64,000 nt of DNA from contig NZ_CP047593.1 of assembly GCF_009905215.1 (NCBI RefSeq), positions 3,166,900-3,230,899 on the forward strand, in the 5' to 3' direction. Shown one piece after another: positions 35,786 to 48,349 of the stretch. The translations under genes were made by a program, and so were the position numbers. The stretch is from Tichowtungia aerotolerans (lineage in GTDB: Bacteria > Verrucomicrobiota > Kiritimatiellia > Kiritimatiellales > Tichowtungiaceae). The notes under the pieces are model-generated. The model did not search any database, was not told the origin of the DNA, and worked only from the letters and a program-made list of their open reading frames with translations. The first letter of the stretch is position 1. Each line of letters opens with the position of its first letter.

Positions 35786-37594
35786 ATGAATTTAAAATTA
35801 GGAGTTAAATGGTTGCTTCCCAGAACGATCATGCTGTTGCTCTGCAGTCAGAAGGTTTGTGCGGTCGGGGAAGTTTTGGTCGAAGCGGAGACTTTCGCCG
35901 ATAAGGGGGGCTGGGTCGTGGATCAGCAGTTTATGGATATTATGGGCTCTTCCTACTTGTTGGCTCATGGGCTGGGAAAGCCGGTGGAGCCTGCCCGGAC
36001 AACCGTTTCTTTTCCGGAGACCGGCAGTTACCGGCTGTGGGTTCGGACGAAAAACTGGGTGCCAGGGAACTGGGATGCGCCGGGACGATTTAAGGTAAGC
36101 ATTGAAGACCGGGTCGTCGATACGGTTTTCGGGACACAGGATGGCTGGGCCTGGCAGGATGGCGGTGTGGTTGAGATCTCCGATTCCTCTGTGTCTCTTG
36201 CATTACTGGATATGACTGGATTCGACGGGCGATGTGATGCTCTCTATTTCACCCGGGATGTTGATGCTGTCCCCCCGAACGACCTGAAGGAGCTTGCTGC
36301 GTGGCGGAATCGTTTGGCGGGAATTGCGGAAACACCATCTGCCGCGGTGACCTGCGACCTAGTCGTCGTGGGGGGAGGGATCGCGGGCTGTGCTGCCGCT
36401 GTTGCTGCCGGAGAGCAGGGGCTGAATGTTGCACTGATTCATGATCGACCGGTGTTTGGTGGAAATGCCAGTCAGGAGGTGCGTGTTCATACGTTAGGTA
36501 TCTATGGGGCGGGCACCCGGATTTTAAAAGGGCTGGATACGGAAAAATGGAAGAACGGTTCGGCACAGGCCGTCGGCGATAATGAAAAACGGGATGCCTT
36601 TATGCGCAATGCCATGAACGTACAGGCATTCCTGTCGTACAGAGCATATGCTGTACAGGCGGACGGCTCCCGGATTCAGTCTGTAGATGCTCGGCATATT
36701 GAGACTGGAGAAACCATCCGGTTCTCCGCTCCGCTGTTTATCGACTGCACCGGCGATGGCTGGATCGGGTACTGGGCCGGTGCAGATTTCCGTTACGGCC
36801 GGGAAAGCGCGGATACCTATAATGAGGGAGATCCGGCGGAAGGTGATCGCTGGTCACCGGCGGTCGCGGATCGGATGACCATGGGATCTTCCCTGCTTTG
36901 GAATTCCGAACACTCAGGCAGCCTGCAGGATTTTCCGGCGGTGCCATGGGCAATGGATGTGGCGAAGCAGTATGCGGCTGTTGAAGGCGACTGGGAATGG
37001 GAGTTTGCGCGGGAGGATCTGCATCAGGTGGATGATGCAGAAGAAATCAGGGATCATCTTCTGCGGGCTGTTTGCGGTTCATTTTATAATGCCAAGCAGA
37101 ATCCGGAAAACGGGGATGTTGCCTTGAAATGGGTAGGATATCTTCTTGGGAAGAGGGAGTCCCGGAGATTGATGGGCGACTATATCTATACGCTGGATGA
37201 CATGCTTTCCTGCCGGAAATTCGAGGATGCCGTGGTCGAGGAAAAACGCTCTGTGGATGTACATTATCAGCTGGAATCCGGCGGGTTCCTTTCTGAGGCA
37301 ATTTTCCATAAGCCGCAGGATTCGTATTATGTTCCATTTCGCAGCCTTTATTCACGTAATATTGAAAACCTGATGATGGCCGGCCGCTGTTTCAGCTGTT
37401 CTCATATCGGACTCGGCGGACCCCGGGTGATGCGGACGACCGGCCAAATGGGAATTGCAACAGGTTATGCGGCTTTTCTGTGCCTGAATTATCAAACAAC
37501 CCCGCGTGGAGTATATCAGGGTCATATTGAAGAGTTGCAATCACTGATCGGCCTGACGGCTCAGTTGGAAGGACTTCAGGTAGCAAATCCTTGA
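35786..37594 (+). CDS. Secreted FAD-dependent oxidoreductase with N-terminal binding-like domain
   Basis: A 602-residue protein. A signal peptide is followed by a beta-sandwich domain (about 25-155; VEAETFADKGGW and SYRLWVRTKNW), which resembles sugar-binding or golvesin-like modules. From about residue 190 an FAD-binding Rossmann motif appears (VVVGGGIAGCAAAVAAGEQG), then FGGNASQEVRVH, LFIDCTGDGWIGYWAGADFRYG and the closing MMAGRCFSCSHIGLGGPRVM typical of the FAD_oxidored family (PF12831 type). The substrate is unknown. Its place between hydrolases and a sulfatase suggests it oxidises a sugar or polysaccharide end. An exported flavoprotein is notable and may need export folded or FAD loading outside. 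A ribosome site (AGAGAGAGG) precedes ATG 35786. Confidence 0.82.
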   Translation: MNLKLGVKWLLPRTIMLLLCSQKVCAVGEVLVEAETFADKGGWVVDQQFMDIMGSSYLLAHGLGKPVEPARTTVSFPETGSYRLWVRTKNWVPGNWDAPGRFKVSIEDRVVDTVFGTQDGWAWQDGGVVEISDSSVSLALLDMTGFDGRCDALYFTRDVDAVPPNDLKELAAWRNRLAGIAETPSAAVTCDLVVVGGGIAGCAAAVAAGEQGLNVALIHDRPVFGGNASQEVRVHTLGIYGAGTRILKGLDTEKWKNGSAQAVGDNEKRDAFMRNAMNVQAFLSYRAYAVQADGSRIQSVDARHIETGETIRFSAPLFIDCTGDGWIGYWAGADFRYGRESADTYNEGDPAEGDRWSPAVADRMTMGSSLLWNSEHSGSLQDFPAVPWAMDVAKQYAAVEGDWEWEFAREDLHQVDDAEEIRDHLLRAVCGSFYNAKQNPENGDVALKWVGYLLGKRESRRLMGDYIYTLDDMLSCRKFEDAVVEEKRSVDVHYQLESGGFLSEAIFHKPQDSYYVPFRSLYSRNIENLMMAGRCFSCSHIGLGGPRVMRTTGQMGIATGYAAFLCLNYQTTPRGVYQGHIEELQSLIGLTAQLEGLQVANP

Positions 37595-37605
37595 ATTAAC
37601 GGGGA

Positions 37606-39171
37606 ATGATGATGAAAACGTTTTGGATCAATCTGATTTTGTTGTCGGCAGCGCTTCCCTTGCTGTCAGCGCCTCAGCGTAACTTTCTGTTTATCCTGGT
37701 CGATGATCTGGGGTGCCGGGATCTGGGATATACGGGCAGCACGTTTTATGAAACGCCGCATATCGACGGGCTGGCCGCATCCGGTATGCGGTTCGATCAA
37801 GGCTATGCCGCCTGCCAGGTGTGCAGTCCGTCGCGCGCGAGCATCATGCTCGGCAAGACGCCGGCACGCCACGGCATCACACAGTGGATCGGCGATCCGT
37901 CCGGGCTGGGCTGGGATAAGGGCGATCCGGTGATGAATGCGGAATATGTTCACAACCTGCCGCAGCAGGATGTCACAATTGCTGAAGCAATGCAGGAAGC
38001 GGGCTATACCACTTTTTTTGCCGGCAAATGGCACCTGGGTTCCGAAGGTTCCTGGCCGGAAAATCATGGATTCATGATCAACAAAGGAGGTTGGACCGTC
38101 GGGTCACCCAAGGGGGGGTATTTTGCTCCGTGGAACAATCCAAAACTGGAGAATGGCCCGGACGGCGAATCGCTTACGTTGCGCCTCGCCCGTGAAACGG
38201 CATCCTTTCTGGGATCAGAACATGACAAACCGTTTTTTGCGTTCCTTTCGTTCTATTCGGTTCACGGACCGATCCAGACCACCGAAGCGCTTTGTGAAAA
38301 GTATCGCAAGAAAGCGGAAGCGATGGGGCTGGTCGGCGATAAAGAGCGGTTTGAATTTGATCGCCGTCTGCCGGTCCGTCAGGTGCAGGACAATCCGGTT
38401 TATGCCGGGATGATGGAGCTGCTTGACGATGCGGTCGGTATTGTGCTCGATAAACTGAAAGAAACCGGACTGGATAAAAACACCGTGGTGATTTTTACCT
38501 CGGACAACGGCGGCGTTTCCTCCGGCGATTCTTTTTCGACCAGTCTTTTGCCGTATCGCGGTGGCAAGGGTCGTCAGTGGGAGGGTGGAATTCGCGAGCC
38601 GCTGATCATTCATGTGCCCGGAATGACCCAGCCGGATTCATCGACGGACACTCCGGCTATCGGCATGGACTTTTATCCGACGATTCTGGATCTGGCCGGT
38701 TTGCCGCTGATGCCGAAACAGCATGTGGATGGAGTCAGCCTGCTTCCGGTGCTGAAGGGCGAAGCTCTCGGGCCGCGCGATCTGTTCTGGCATTATCCGC
38801 ATTACGGCAATCAGGGCGGAGAGCCATCGTCCATTATTCGTTCCAAGGATTGGAAACTTATCTATTACCACGAGGACGGCCGCTGCGAGCTGTATAATCT
38901 GGCCAGCGATATCGGAGAACAGAATGATCTTTCCGCATTGCAACCCGAAAAGACCGCTGAACTGAAAAAGCGGCTGGATGCCTGGCTGGCGGACACGCAA
39001 GCCGTCATGCCGAAACCCGACCCCCGTTTTTCGAAGGAACGGTTTGATGCCCGGCTGAAAAACGCCCGGACCGTTGTGAAGGATAAACAGGAAAAGCGGG
39101 CGGCTCATTATTTAAAAGAAAATTGGACCCCGAACTCGGACTGGTGGGGCAGTTCTGTGACAAACGATTGA
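37606..39171 (+). CDS. Secreted S1-family sulfatase
   Basis: A 521-residue exported sulfatase of arylsulfatase-A type. The formylglycine Cys is C73 in CQVCSPSRASIML. LVDDLGCRDLG, AGKWHLGS, FTSDNGGVSSG and RSKDWKLIYYHEDG are the expected family blocks. It carries no extra domain apart from a charged C-terminal tail. The gene starts at one of three consecutive ATGs (37606/37609/37612) after GGGGA, 11 bases beyond the oxidoreductase stop, and is followed directly by the phosphoesterase gene. A perfect palindrome at 38841 encodes the SKDWK block, so in this copy protein constraint may contribute to the sequence. Confidence 0.93.
   Translation: MMMKTFWINLILLSAALPLLSAPQRNFLFILVDDLGCRDLGYTGSTFYETPHIDGLAASGMRFDQGYAACQVCSPSRASIMLGKTPARHGITQWIGDPSGLGWDKGDPVMNAEYVHNLPQQDVTIAEAMQEAGYTTFFAGKWHLGSEGSWPENHGFMINKGGWTVGSPKGGYFAPWNNPKLENGPDGESLTLRLARETASFLGSEHDKPFFAFLSFYSVHGPIQTTEALCEKYRKKAEAMGLVGDKERFEFDRRLPVRQVQDNPVYAGMMELLDDAVGIVLDKLKETGLDKNTVVIFTSDNGGVSSGDSFSTSLLPYRGGKGRQWEGGIREPLIIHVPGMTQPDSSTDTPAIGMDFYPTILDLAGLPLMPKQHVDGVSLLPVLKGEALGPRDLFWHYPHYGNQGGEPSSIIRSKDWKLIYYHEDGRCELYNLASDIGEQNDLSALQPEKTAELKKRLDAWLADTQAVMPKPDPRFSKERFDARLKNARTVVKDKQEKRAAHYLKENWTPNSDWWGSSVTND
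38841..38855 (+). repeat. Palindrome TTCCAA-GGA-TTGGAA
   Basis: A perfect 6-3-6 inverted repeat in the sulfatase gene, read as SKDWK, a position where sulfatases often have a conserved W-K. Confidence 0.85.
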
Positions 39172-39181
39172 GGTGAAAATT

Positions 39182-41050
39182 ATGAAAACTGTAAAAATTA
39201 TGGCAATGACCCTGTGTGTGTGCGGACTGATTCGGGCGGAAGAACCGTGGCGGTTCCTGCTGCTGGCGGACTGGCACTGGGCGGAAAAATATACACAGAC
39301 TGAAAAAAATCCTTCATGGATGGCCGAGGCGGTAGCGGACGATGTCGCCGCGGTCAAAATGCTGAAGGACAATTACGGCGGCGAACTGATGCTGCTGCCG
39401 GGCGACAGCAACACCGGCCATTGGGATGAGTCCGGCTTTATCAAAAGCAATTTTCCCGGAGGTACTCCGGCAGAGTCGATCCTACAAGCTGGGAAACTCT
39501 GCTACGAAGGCATGATTGACTCTTTCAAAAAGGGCGGCTATTCAAAACTGATTATGGCGGTTGGCGATCATGAAATGGGGGATAATCCTTGGCCGGCTGG
39601 TTCTGCAGTCTCCCGTTGCCAGCCGCAGTTCCGCGAGGCCTTTGCTAAAGCGTTTAACACGAACCCGGACGGCGGAGGTTTTCGGTATGACCAGCCGACA
39701 GGAAAGGCCGCGTCCCGTCCGCTCGGAACCAAATACGAAACCACTTCGTATGCATATCGCTATAAAAACGTGCTTTTTGTGACGATTGATGCTTTCCACC
39801 AGGAAGATCCGGACAGAAAGATCGGCGATGAAGGCTCGGTGACCGGTACCGTGACCGGGCCGCATCTCGCATGGCTGGAGAACGTTCTTTCCGAGGCTCG
39901 GAAAGATCCGGGCATCAAACATATTTTTGTGCAGGCGCACCTGCCGGTGATTTATCCGGTTCGCAAAGTCAGCAGCAGCGGCATGATGATGGATGATGGC
40001 TCAGAGAGTTCTTTCTGGCAGGCGCTTCGCAAGTATGACGTCGATATCTACTTTGCCGGTGAAGTTCATGCCAACACGGTGACTAAAGACTCGGAATCAG
40101 ACCTGATCCAGCTGGTGAGCCGCGGCAACTTTTTCAACAATTTCCAGACATTGGATATTTCCGATGATCGCATCGAAGTGGTCTGTTATGAGCAGCAGGT
40201 CGGCACGCTGCCGCAGGATGGTAAATACAGTGTTTCCGGGAAACTGGTGATTGATAAATCCGGTGACGCAACCCGCATCGACGGATCGGGCGAGCTGGCG
40301 CTGCTTGATGTGAATGGTCGCCATTTTCACTTCACTTTCGAAGAAAAGCCGCCGCTGTGGAACTACCCAATTATGGGGCTGTCCGGACGGGAAAAAATGG
40401 AAAAAGACAAAATACTTCGCGGCGTGACCTGCAAAGACATTTTTCCAAACCTTGGAACGTTTGGAGAACACTACAGCGCTTTGACGGCTAATGTGGAGTT
40501 GACGGACGGCCCGCAGGGCAAAGCCGGGCAGTTTTCAGCAGACAGCCGCATGGGCGTTTTTGCCATGGGGCCGCTTCATAGTGGTCACACCGTGTCCTAT
40601 GCACTGTGGATGAAAACACAGTCGCCGGAAAACCAGATCCTGATCAATACCGGATCTATCTGGAGCAAAGCCCTGAAGAACTTCCTGAATCTGCACCTGA
40701 ACGACGGCGTGCCGGAAGCGGTGATTTCCGATTCGCAGAGGCTTGCGGCTGTTGGAGCGAAACTCAATGACGGCAAATGGCACCAGATTGCTGTTTCCAT
40801 GCCGCACGACGGTTGCCTGCTTTCGGAGGTCGAAATTTTTGTCGATGGAAAGAAGTCAGAAACCCGTCTGAACGGTTCAGATAGAAAACTTCATTTTAAT
40901 CAGGCGGTTCGGGTTGGAATCGGAGGCTTGAACTACAGCCACAAAGGCTTTGATCAATTGCCGGTCAAACCGTTTGTCGGCGCGATGGATGAAGTATCCA
41001 TCTGGACCCGGCCTTTGACTGCTGCGGATGTGAAAGCGGCATACAACTGA
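39182..41050 (+). CDS. Secreted metallophosphoesterase with C-terminal LamG-like domain
   Basis: A 622-residue exported protein. ATG 39182 follows GAGGTG by 6 bases and gives signal peptide MKTVKIMAMTLCVCGLIRA; an in-frame GTG at 39173 is less likely. The calcineurin-like phosphoesterase part has the first metal ligands in LLADWHW, then LPGDSN, VGDHE, FVQAHLPV and GEVHANT. The last 190 or so residues are a LamG/concanavalin-like domain (SYALWMKTQ; DGKWHQIAVSM; GAMDEVSIWTRPLTAADV). Its role in a polysaccharide cluster could be to remove phosphate esters or act as a nuclease-like or other phosphodiesterase; the substrate cannot be told. It sits between a sulfatase and a LacZ-like gene. Confidence 0.82.
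   Translation: MKTVKIMAMTLCVCGLIRAEEPWRFLLLADWHWAEKYTQTEKNPSWMAEAVADDVAAVKMLKDNYGGELMLLPGDSNTGHWDESGFIKSNFPGGTPAESILQAGKLCYEGMIDSFKKGGYSKLIMAVGDHEMGDNPWPAGSAVSRCQPQFREAFAKAFNTNPDGGGFRYDQPTGKAASRPLGTKYETTSYAYRYKNVLFVTIDAFHQEDPDRKIGDEGSVTGTVTGPHLAWLENVLSEARKDPGIKHIFVQAHLPVIYPVRKVSSSGMMMDDGSESSFWQALRKYDVDIYFAGEVHANTVTKDSESDLIQLVSRGNFFNNFQTLDISDDRIEVVCYEQQVGTLPQDGKYSVSGKLVIDKSGDATRIDGSGELALLDVNGRHFHFTFEEKPPLWNYPIMGLSGREKMEKDKILRGVTCKDIFPNLGTFGEHYSALTANVELTDGPQGKAGQFSADSRMGVFAMGPLHSGHTVSYALWMKTQSPENQILINTGSIWSKALKNFLNLHLNDGVPEAVISDSQRLAAVGAKLNDGKWHQIAVSMPHDGCLLSEVEIFVDGKKSETRLNGSDRKLHFNQAVRVGIGGLNYSHKGFDQLPVKPFVGAMDEVSIWTRPLTAADVKAAYN
40443..40457 (+). repeat. Palindrome TTCCAA-ACC-TTGGAA
   Basis: A perfect 6-3-6 inverted repeat in the phosphoesterase gene, read as FPNLGT, at the start of the LamG-side region. 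Confidence 0.9.
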
Positions 41051-44152
<3,102 letters not shown>

Positions 44153-44164
44153 TCTGGAAGAGAA

Positions 44165-45718
44165 ATGAGAAGAAGAAAGCGAATTTTATTGAGTGGAACG
44201 CTGGGGCTGGGGGCGGGACTTGTTTTTGCCTCTACGCAGGTGCCGGAGGCGAACCGTCCGAATGTGGTGATCATTTACGGAGATGATGTCGGTTTCGGTG
44301 ATATTGGTGTGAACGGTTCCAAAATGATTCCGACACCGAATATCGACCGGCTGGCGTTGGAAGGACTGAACTTTACGGATGCACATTGTTCTGCGGCAAC
44401 CTGTACGCCGTCGCGCTTTTCACTGCTGACCGGTGTTCATGCATTCCGGTATGGGGCCCGCGTGCTTCCGCCCGATGCGCCGCTGCTGATTCCGACCGAT
44501 ATTCTGACGTTGCCGAAGCTGTTCAAGAAGGCCGGTTACAGCACGGGAGTGGTCGGCAAGTGGCATCTCGGTATTGGGGATGGAGAAAACAAGGTGGACT
44601 GGAATGGCGATGTGAAGCCGGGGCCGTTGGAGGTCGGGTTTGATGATTCCTTCCTTTTGCCGTCCACCAACGATCGTGTGCCGTGTGTCTTTTTGCGAAA
44701 TCATCGGGTCGTGAATTTAGACCCGAATGATCCGCTGTATGTCGGGAAAACGTTGAAGTCGGTTCTGGTTGCTGGCAGCACTCAGTATCCCGATGGAAAG
44801 AAAAATCCCGAAGCGATGACGTTTTATCGCAGCACGCATGATCATAACGGCAGTGTGATTAACGGTATCGGCCGCATCGGCTATCAGTCCGGCGGAAAGT
44901 CCGCCCTTTGGAAGGAAGAGGATATTACCGATGAATTTGTGAAAGAGGCCGAGGCGTATATTGCCCGACACAGGAATGAACCGTTCTTTCTCTATTACGC
45001 ATCACATAACATTCATGTGCCGCGTGCGCCGCATCCGAGATTTCAGGGTAAAACAGATCTCGGATATCGCGGGGATGCCATGGTGGCATTTGATTGGGCG
45101 GTTGGGAAGATCCTGAAAACTCTCGAGGAGAATGGCCTGGCAGAGAACACGATTGTGATTTTTTCGAGCGATAACGGCCCGGTCTACGATGACGGCTACG
45201 AAGATGGGACAACGGTATACTGTTCGATGGAGGAAGCGGATCGCGGACACGATGGTTCGGGAATCTGGCGCGGAGGTAAATATCAGATTTATGAGGGCGG
45301 AACTCGTGTGCCGTTTATTATTCGGTGGCCGGGCGTCATTGACCCTGGCGTATCTGATGCCATGGTGAACCAGACCGATCTGCTGGCATCTTTTGCGGAG
45401 CTGTTAGATGTTGAATTGGAAGATGGCGAGGCGGTCGACAGCCGCAGTTCTCTGGCGGCATTTACCGGTCAATCAACAGTCGGTCATGAATTTATGATCG
45501 AGGAGTCGTTTGCGTTGGCTTTGCGGCAGGGAAACTGGAAATACATTGAGCCGGCCAGCCCCCGGTGGCCAAAGGGGCGCCCGGATGTTCCGGAAAGCCT
45601 TTATAACCTGGAGGATGATCCATCGGAGCAAAATAACCTGATTTTAAGTTGTCCGGAAAAAGCACAGGCAATGGCCCGGGTGTTGAAAGAGATGGAATTA
45701 TCTGATGGTATTCGATAA
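44165..45718 (+). CDS. Secreted S1-family sulfatase
   Basis: A 517-residue exported sulfatase of arylsulfatase-A type. The formylglycine Cys is C80 in AATCTPSRFSLL. IYGDDVGFGDIG, VGKWHLGIG, FSSDNGPVYDDG and GGKYQIYEGGTRVPFIIRWP are the family blocks. The N-terminus MRRRKRILLSGTLGLGAGL is unusually basic; it resembles but does not meet the twin-arginine consensus. It is the last enzyme gene of the 30057-45718 run, with GGAAGAG before the start codon. The gap to the symporter is 85 bases and shows no clear terminator. Confidence 0.93.
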   Translation: MRRRKRILLSGTLGLGAGLVFASTQVPEANRPNVVIIYGDDVGFGDIGVNGSKMIPTPNIDRLALEGLNFTDAHCSAATCTPSRFSLLTGVHAFRYGARVLPPDAPLLIPTDILTLPKLFKKAGYSTGVVGKWHLGIGDGENKVDWNGDVKPGPLEVGFDDSFLLPSTNDRVPCVFLRNHRVVNLDPNDPLYVGKTLKSVLVAGSTQYPDGKKNPEAMTFYRSTHDHNGSVINGIGRIGYQSGGKSALWKEEDITDEFVKEAEAYIARHRNEPFFLYYASHNIHVPRAPHPRFQGKTDLGYRGDAMVAFDWAVGKILKTLEENGLAENTIVIFSSDNGPVYDDGYEDGTTVYCSMEEADRGHDGSGIWRGGKYQIYEGGTRVPFIIRWPGVIDPGVSDAMVNQTDLLASFAELLDVELEDGEAVDSRSSLAAFTGQSTVGHEFMIEESFALALRQGNWKYIEPASPRWPKGRPDVPESLYNLEDDPSEQNNLILSCPEKAQAMARVLKEMELSDGIR

Positions 45719-45803
45719 GTTTTTACGGCTTGAAAAGTGTTGAACTTTAATTTTCCAAGGAATGGGAAACAACTTTTGATAAAAAAAATATAAGGAGAAC
45801 GAA

Positions 45804-47615
45804 ATGGGAATCGTAGACATTATCGTATTCGTCGGATTTATCGCGGCAGTTTTGTTTGTCGGCTTGTATAAGTCCAAGGGCGAGGATACGCATGGGGAGC
45901 AGGGGGCTTCGGACTACTTTCTGGCAGGTCGCGGGCTGACCTGGTGGCTGATCGGCTTTTCGCTGATTGCTGCCAATATTTCTGCTGAACAGTTTGTCGG
46001 CATGAGCGGGCAGGGTGCCGGGCTCTACGGACTGTCGGTATCAAGCTGGGAATGGATCGCGGCTATTACGCTGGTGGTGGTTGCTTTTGTACTTCTTCCG
46101 TACTTCCTGCGCTCCGGCATCACTACCATTCCTGAGTTTTTAGAGATTCGATACAACCATTGGGCGCGTTTGCTCATGACGGTGTCCATGATGCTGATTC
46201 TTATTGGTGTCAGTTTGATCGGTGTGATTTATGCCGGAGCATTGACCCTCAAACAGCTGATGTTTGAGTTCGACGTCAATCTCTCTCTGGCCGGCTGCTG
46301 CTGGGCGCTGGGAGCCATGGCCGCGATCTATGTGGCGGTTGGCGGACTTAAAGCCTGTGCATGGGCCGACCTGCTGCAGGGTTCCGCTCTGATTATCGGC
46401 GGCGGTGTCATTACGTATTTCGCCTTCAATGCTCTGAGCGCCACCGATCTGGGCCAGATGGTTTCGGCGACCGGGACCGCAGCCGCTATTGATCAGGGAG
46501 CCGGTGTCATTGAAAAGTTCAATGAACTCAACAGTTCTGCCATGCATATGGGAAGCAATCCGACGATGCCTTGGCTAATTCTCCTTCTCGGTATCTGGAT
46601 CCCGAACTTTTACTACTGGGGGCTCAACCAGTATATTACCCAACGCATTCTCGGCTCCGCTTCTCTGGCCGAAGGACAGAAAGGTCTTGTGTTGGCAGGT
46701 TTCCTGAAACTGATCGTTCCGTTCGTGATCGTGATTCCGGGTATCATTGCATTCAATCTCTACCACAATGAAATGGAAGAAAACGCCGGAGATCATCTTG
46801 CTGTTTACGAGCAGGCCGCTGCTAATCCGGCCGCGGCAGTTCAGGTGTTCCAAATGGATCCGCGCTGGGAAAATGCGCATCCGGCCAAAGCGGCTGAAAT
46901 CACTGCCTACAACACAGCGGTTACTGCTCGTGTAGGTGCTGACGCGGTGGAAACCGTTGAACTCAACCAGTACAAATATGACTCCGCCCTTGGCTTGCTG
47001 ATCACCCGACTGATTCCGAAAAACAAAGGCATCCTCGGGTTTGTGATTGCCGCGCTGCTCGGAGCCATTGTTTCCTCTCTGGCTGCGGTGCTCAATGCAG
47101 CGTCCACACTGCTGACCATGGACGTCTATCAGCGCTACATTGACCGCAAAGCCTCTCAGTTTAAACTGGTGACAATGGGACGTGTTTTTATCGGGGTTTT
47201 TGTAGTAATCGGATGTGTTGTTTCTCCACTGCTGGCGAATAACAGCAGTGTCTTTGAGTTTATTCAGAAGTTCCAGGGCTATGTGTCTACCGGTATTCTG
47301 GCGGTCTTTATCTATGGCCTGATTTTCCGTCGGTCTGCCCGCTGGATCGGAGTTGTTGGCTTGTGCGCCAACCCGGTCTTCTACCACGTCCTGGTTTCCG
47401 AATGGCTGTTTCCTGAAAAACACTTCCTTTACAGCATGTCCTGGTCACTGCTTGCCGTGCTGGCTTTGATGTGGGTGCTGGGGCTGATCTTCCGCGGTGA
47501 AAAAGTGGAATTTTCCCATAATACTACGATGGATCTGACCTGTTCCAAGGGCGCTCTGATTTTCGGGCTGATTGTCTGCGTGATGACCGTGTCGCTTTAT
47601 GTGATTTTCTGGTAG
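45804..47615 (+). CDS. Sodium/solute symporter (SSS family)
   Basis: A 603-residue inner-membrane protein with about 13-14 hydrophobic spans and the SSS/SGLT pattern: FFLAG-type DYFLAGRGLTWWLIGFSLI after the first helix, GMSGQGAGLYG, a helix with VAVGGLKACAWADLLQG, then ITRLIPKNKGILGFVIAALLGAIVSSLAAVLNAASTLLTMD near helix 9. It should couple sodium entry to uptake of a sugar or other small solute, probably a product of the enzymes encoded just upstream (inference). The ribosome site AAGGAG lies 8 bases before ATG 45804. An imperfect TTCCAA dyad is in the leader at about 45753. A good terminator follows the stop. Confidence 0.93.
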   Translation: MGIVDIIVFVGFIAAVLFVGLYKSKGEDTHGEQGASDYFLAGRGLTWWLIGFSLIAANISAEQFVGMSGQGAGLYGLSVSSWEWIAAITLVVVAFVLLPYFLRSGITTIPEFLEIRYNHWARLLMTVSMMLILIGVSLIGVIYAGALTLKQLMFEFDVNLSLAGCCWALGAMAAIYVAVGGLKACAWADLLQGSALIIGGGVITYFAFNALSATDLGQMVSATGTAAAIDQGAGVIEKFNELNSSAMHMGSNPTMPWLILLLGIWIPNFYYWGLNQYITQRILGSASLAEGQKGLVLAGFLKLIVPFVIVIPGIIAFNLYHNEMEENAGDHLAVYEQAAANPAAAVQVFQMDPRWENAHPAKAAEITAYNTAVTARVGADAVETVELNQYKYDSALGLLITRLIPKNKGILGFVIAALLGAIVSSLAAVLNAASTLLTMDVYQRYIDRKASQFKLVTMGRVFIGVFVVIGCVVSPLLANNSSVFEFIQKFQGYVSTGILAVFIYGLIFRRSARWIGVVGLCANPVFYHVLVSEWLFPEKHFLYSMSWSLLAVLALMWVLGLIFRGEKVEFSHNTTMDLTCSKGALIFGLIVCVMTVSLYVIFW

Positions 47616-47636
47616 AGAGTTCACTCGAAGGGCAGG

Positions 47637-47664
47637 AAAGGGATCGGGTTCCGGTCCCTTTTTT
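47637..47664 (+). terminator. Rho-independent terminator after the symporter gene
   Basis: An 11-bp stem (AAAGGGATCGG with CCGGTCCCTTT, one G-U pair), GTT loop and a T-run, 22 bases after the stop codon. Confidence 0.85.
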
Positions 47665-47705
47665 CGTATGGGCTCTAAAGTAAGTCATTATCCGGTCATG
47701 GATAA

Positions 47706-47782
47706 TGGTGCCCCGGAGAGGGTTCGAACCTCCGACCTATGGATTAGGAATCCATTGCTCTGTCCAGCTGAGCTACCGGGGC
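47706..47782 (-). tRNA. tRNA-Arg, anticodon CCT
   Basis: Read on the minus strand, the gene has a GCCCCGG/CCGGGGC acceptor stem, a D-arm with GTAGCTCAGCTGGACAGAGC, an anticodon stem ATGGA/TCCAT with loop TTCCTAA, a T-arm with GGTTCGAACC and an encoded CCA end (TGG at 47706-47708 on the plus strand). The anticodon CCT reads AGG. It is the only minus-strand gene I can support here and marks the border between the polysaccharide run and the ribokinase. A small inverted repeat (CATTATCC/GGATAATG, 47686-47707) lies just past its 3' end. Confidence 0.96.
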
Positions 47783-48338
47783 GAAAAAACGCCAGTAAAA
47801 ACGTATTTTTCTGAAAAACGTTTATGATTATAAATCACTCGTCTAGTGACGATGCGCGACGTTTTTCAGATTTAAAGGCAGGGATTCTGCATGGTGGGTT
47901 GGAGATGGTCAAGCATGTGTTTTTCGACCAGATGATAGTGAGGTCCGTTTCTTTAGTTGAGGGCTCAGGCATAGCGTGTTGCCTGCCCGACGGCTTTACA
48001 GAATTTTTCCTCAAAGACAGGGAGAAAACGGATTTTTATTGATTACACAGGACTCGTTCTTCAAGAAGGCGTCCCATTACCCGTAATCGGGAATTGTTAA
48101 GGTTTCTGAATCCGCAGGCTCTTTTCTGACTCATTTTCCGCTTGGTCTGGTCTTCTTCTGTGATGCCGCTGTTCTGGCAATGCTTAACAGTCAGGGTCGT
48201 CTTGAATGAAAAGCTGGTGTATTCTCCTTGCCCCTGTTTTCTCTCTATTTTGCAGAGTTTTGAAATGTGCAGTTTTATACCCGTTTGTTCTATTGTTAGG
48301 TCGCCGTTTTTTCTGTAGATTCTTTCTCTTTAAATTTT
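47783..48338. other. 556-base gap before the ribokinase gene
   Basis: I see no convincing gene. A 72-codon open frame at 47824-48042 lacks a ribosome site and family features. The region must hold the promoter of the minus-strand tRNA at its left side and that of the ribokinase gene at its right. The ribosome site GAGGAG at 48339-48344 fixes the ribokinase start. Confidence 0.5.
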
Positions 48339-48349
48339 GAGGAGCATTT

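Noticed and set aside
44165-44240. Twin-arginine signal on the sulfatase
   Set aside because: MRRRKRI lacks the SRRxFLK consensus, and the other sulfatases use Sec-type signals.
47824-48042. A 72-codon plus-strand frame after the tRNA
   Set aside because: No ribosome site, no domain or signal peptide, composition like non-coding DNA.
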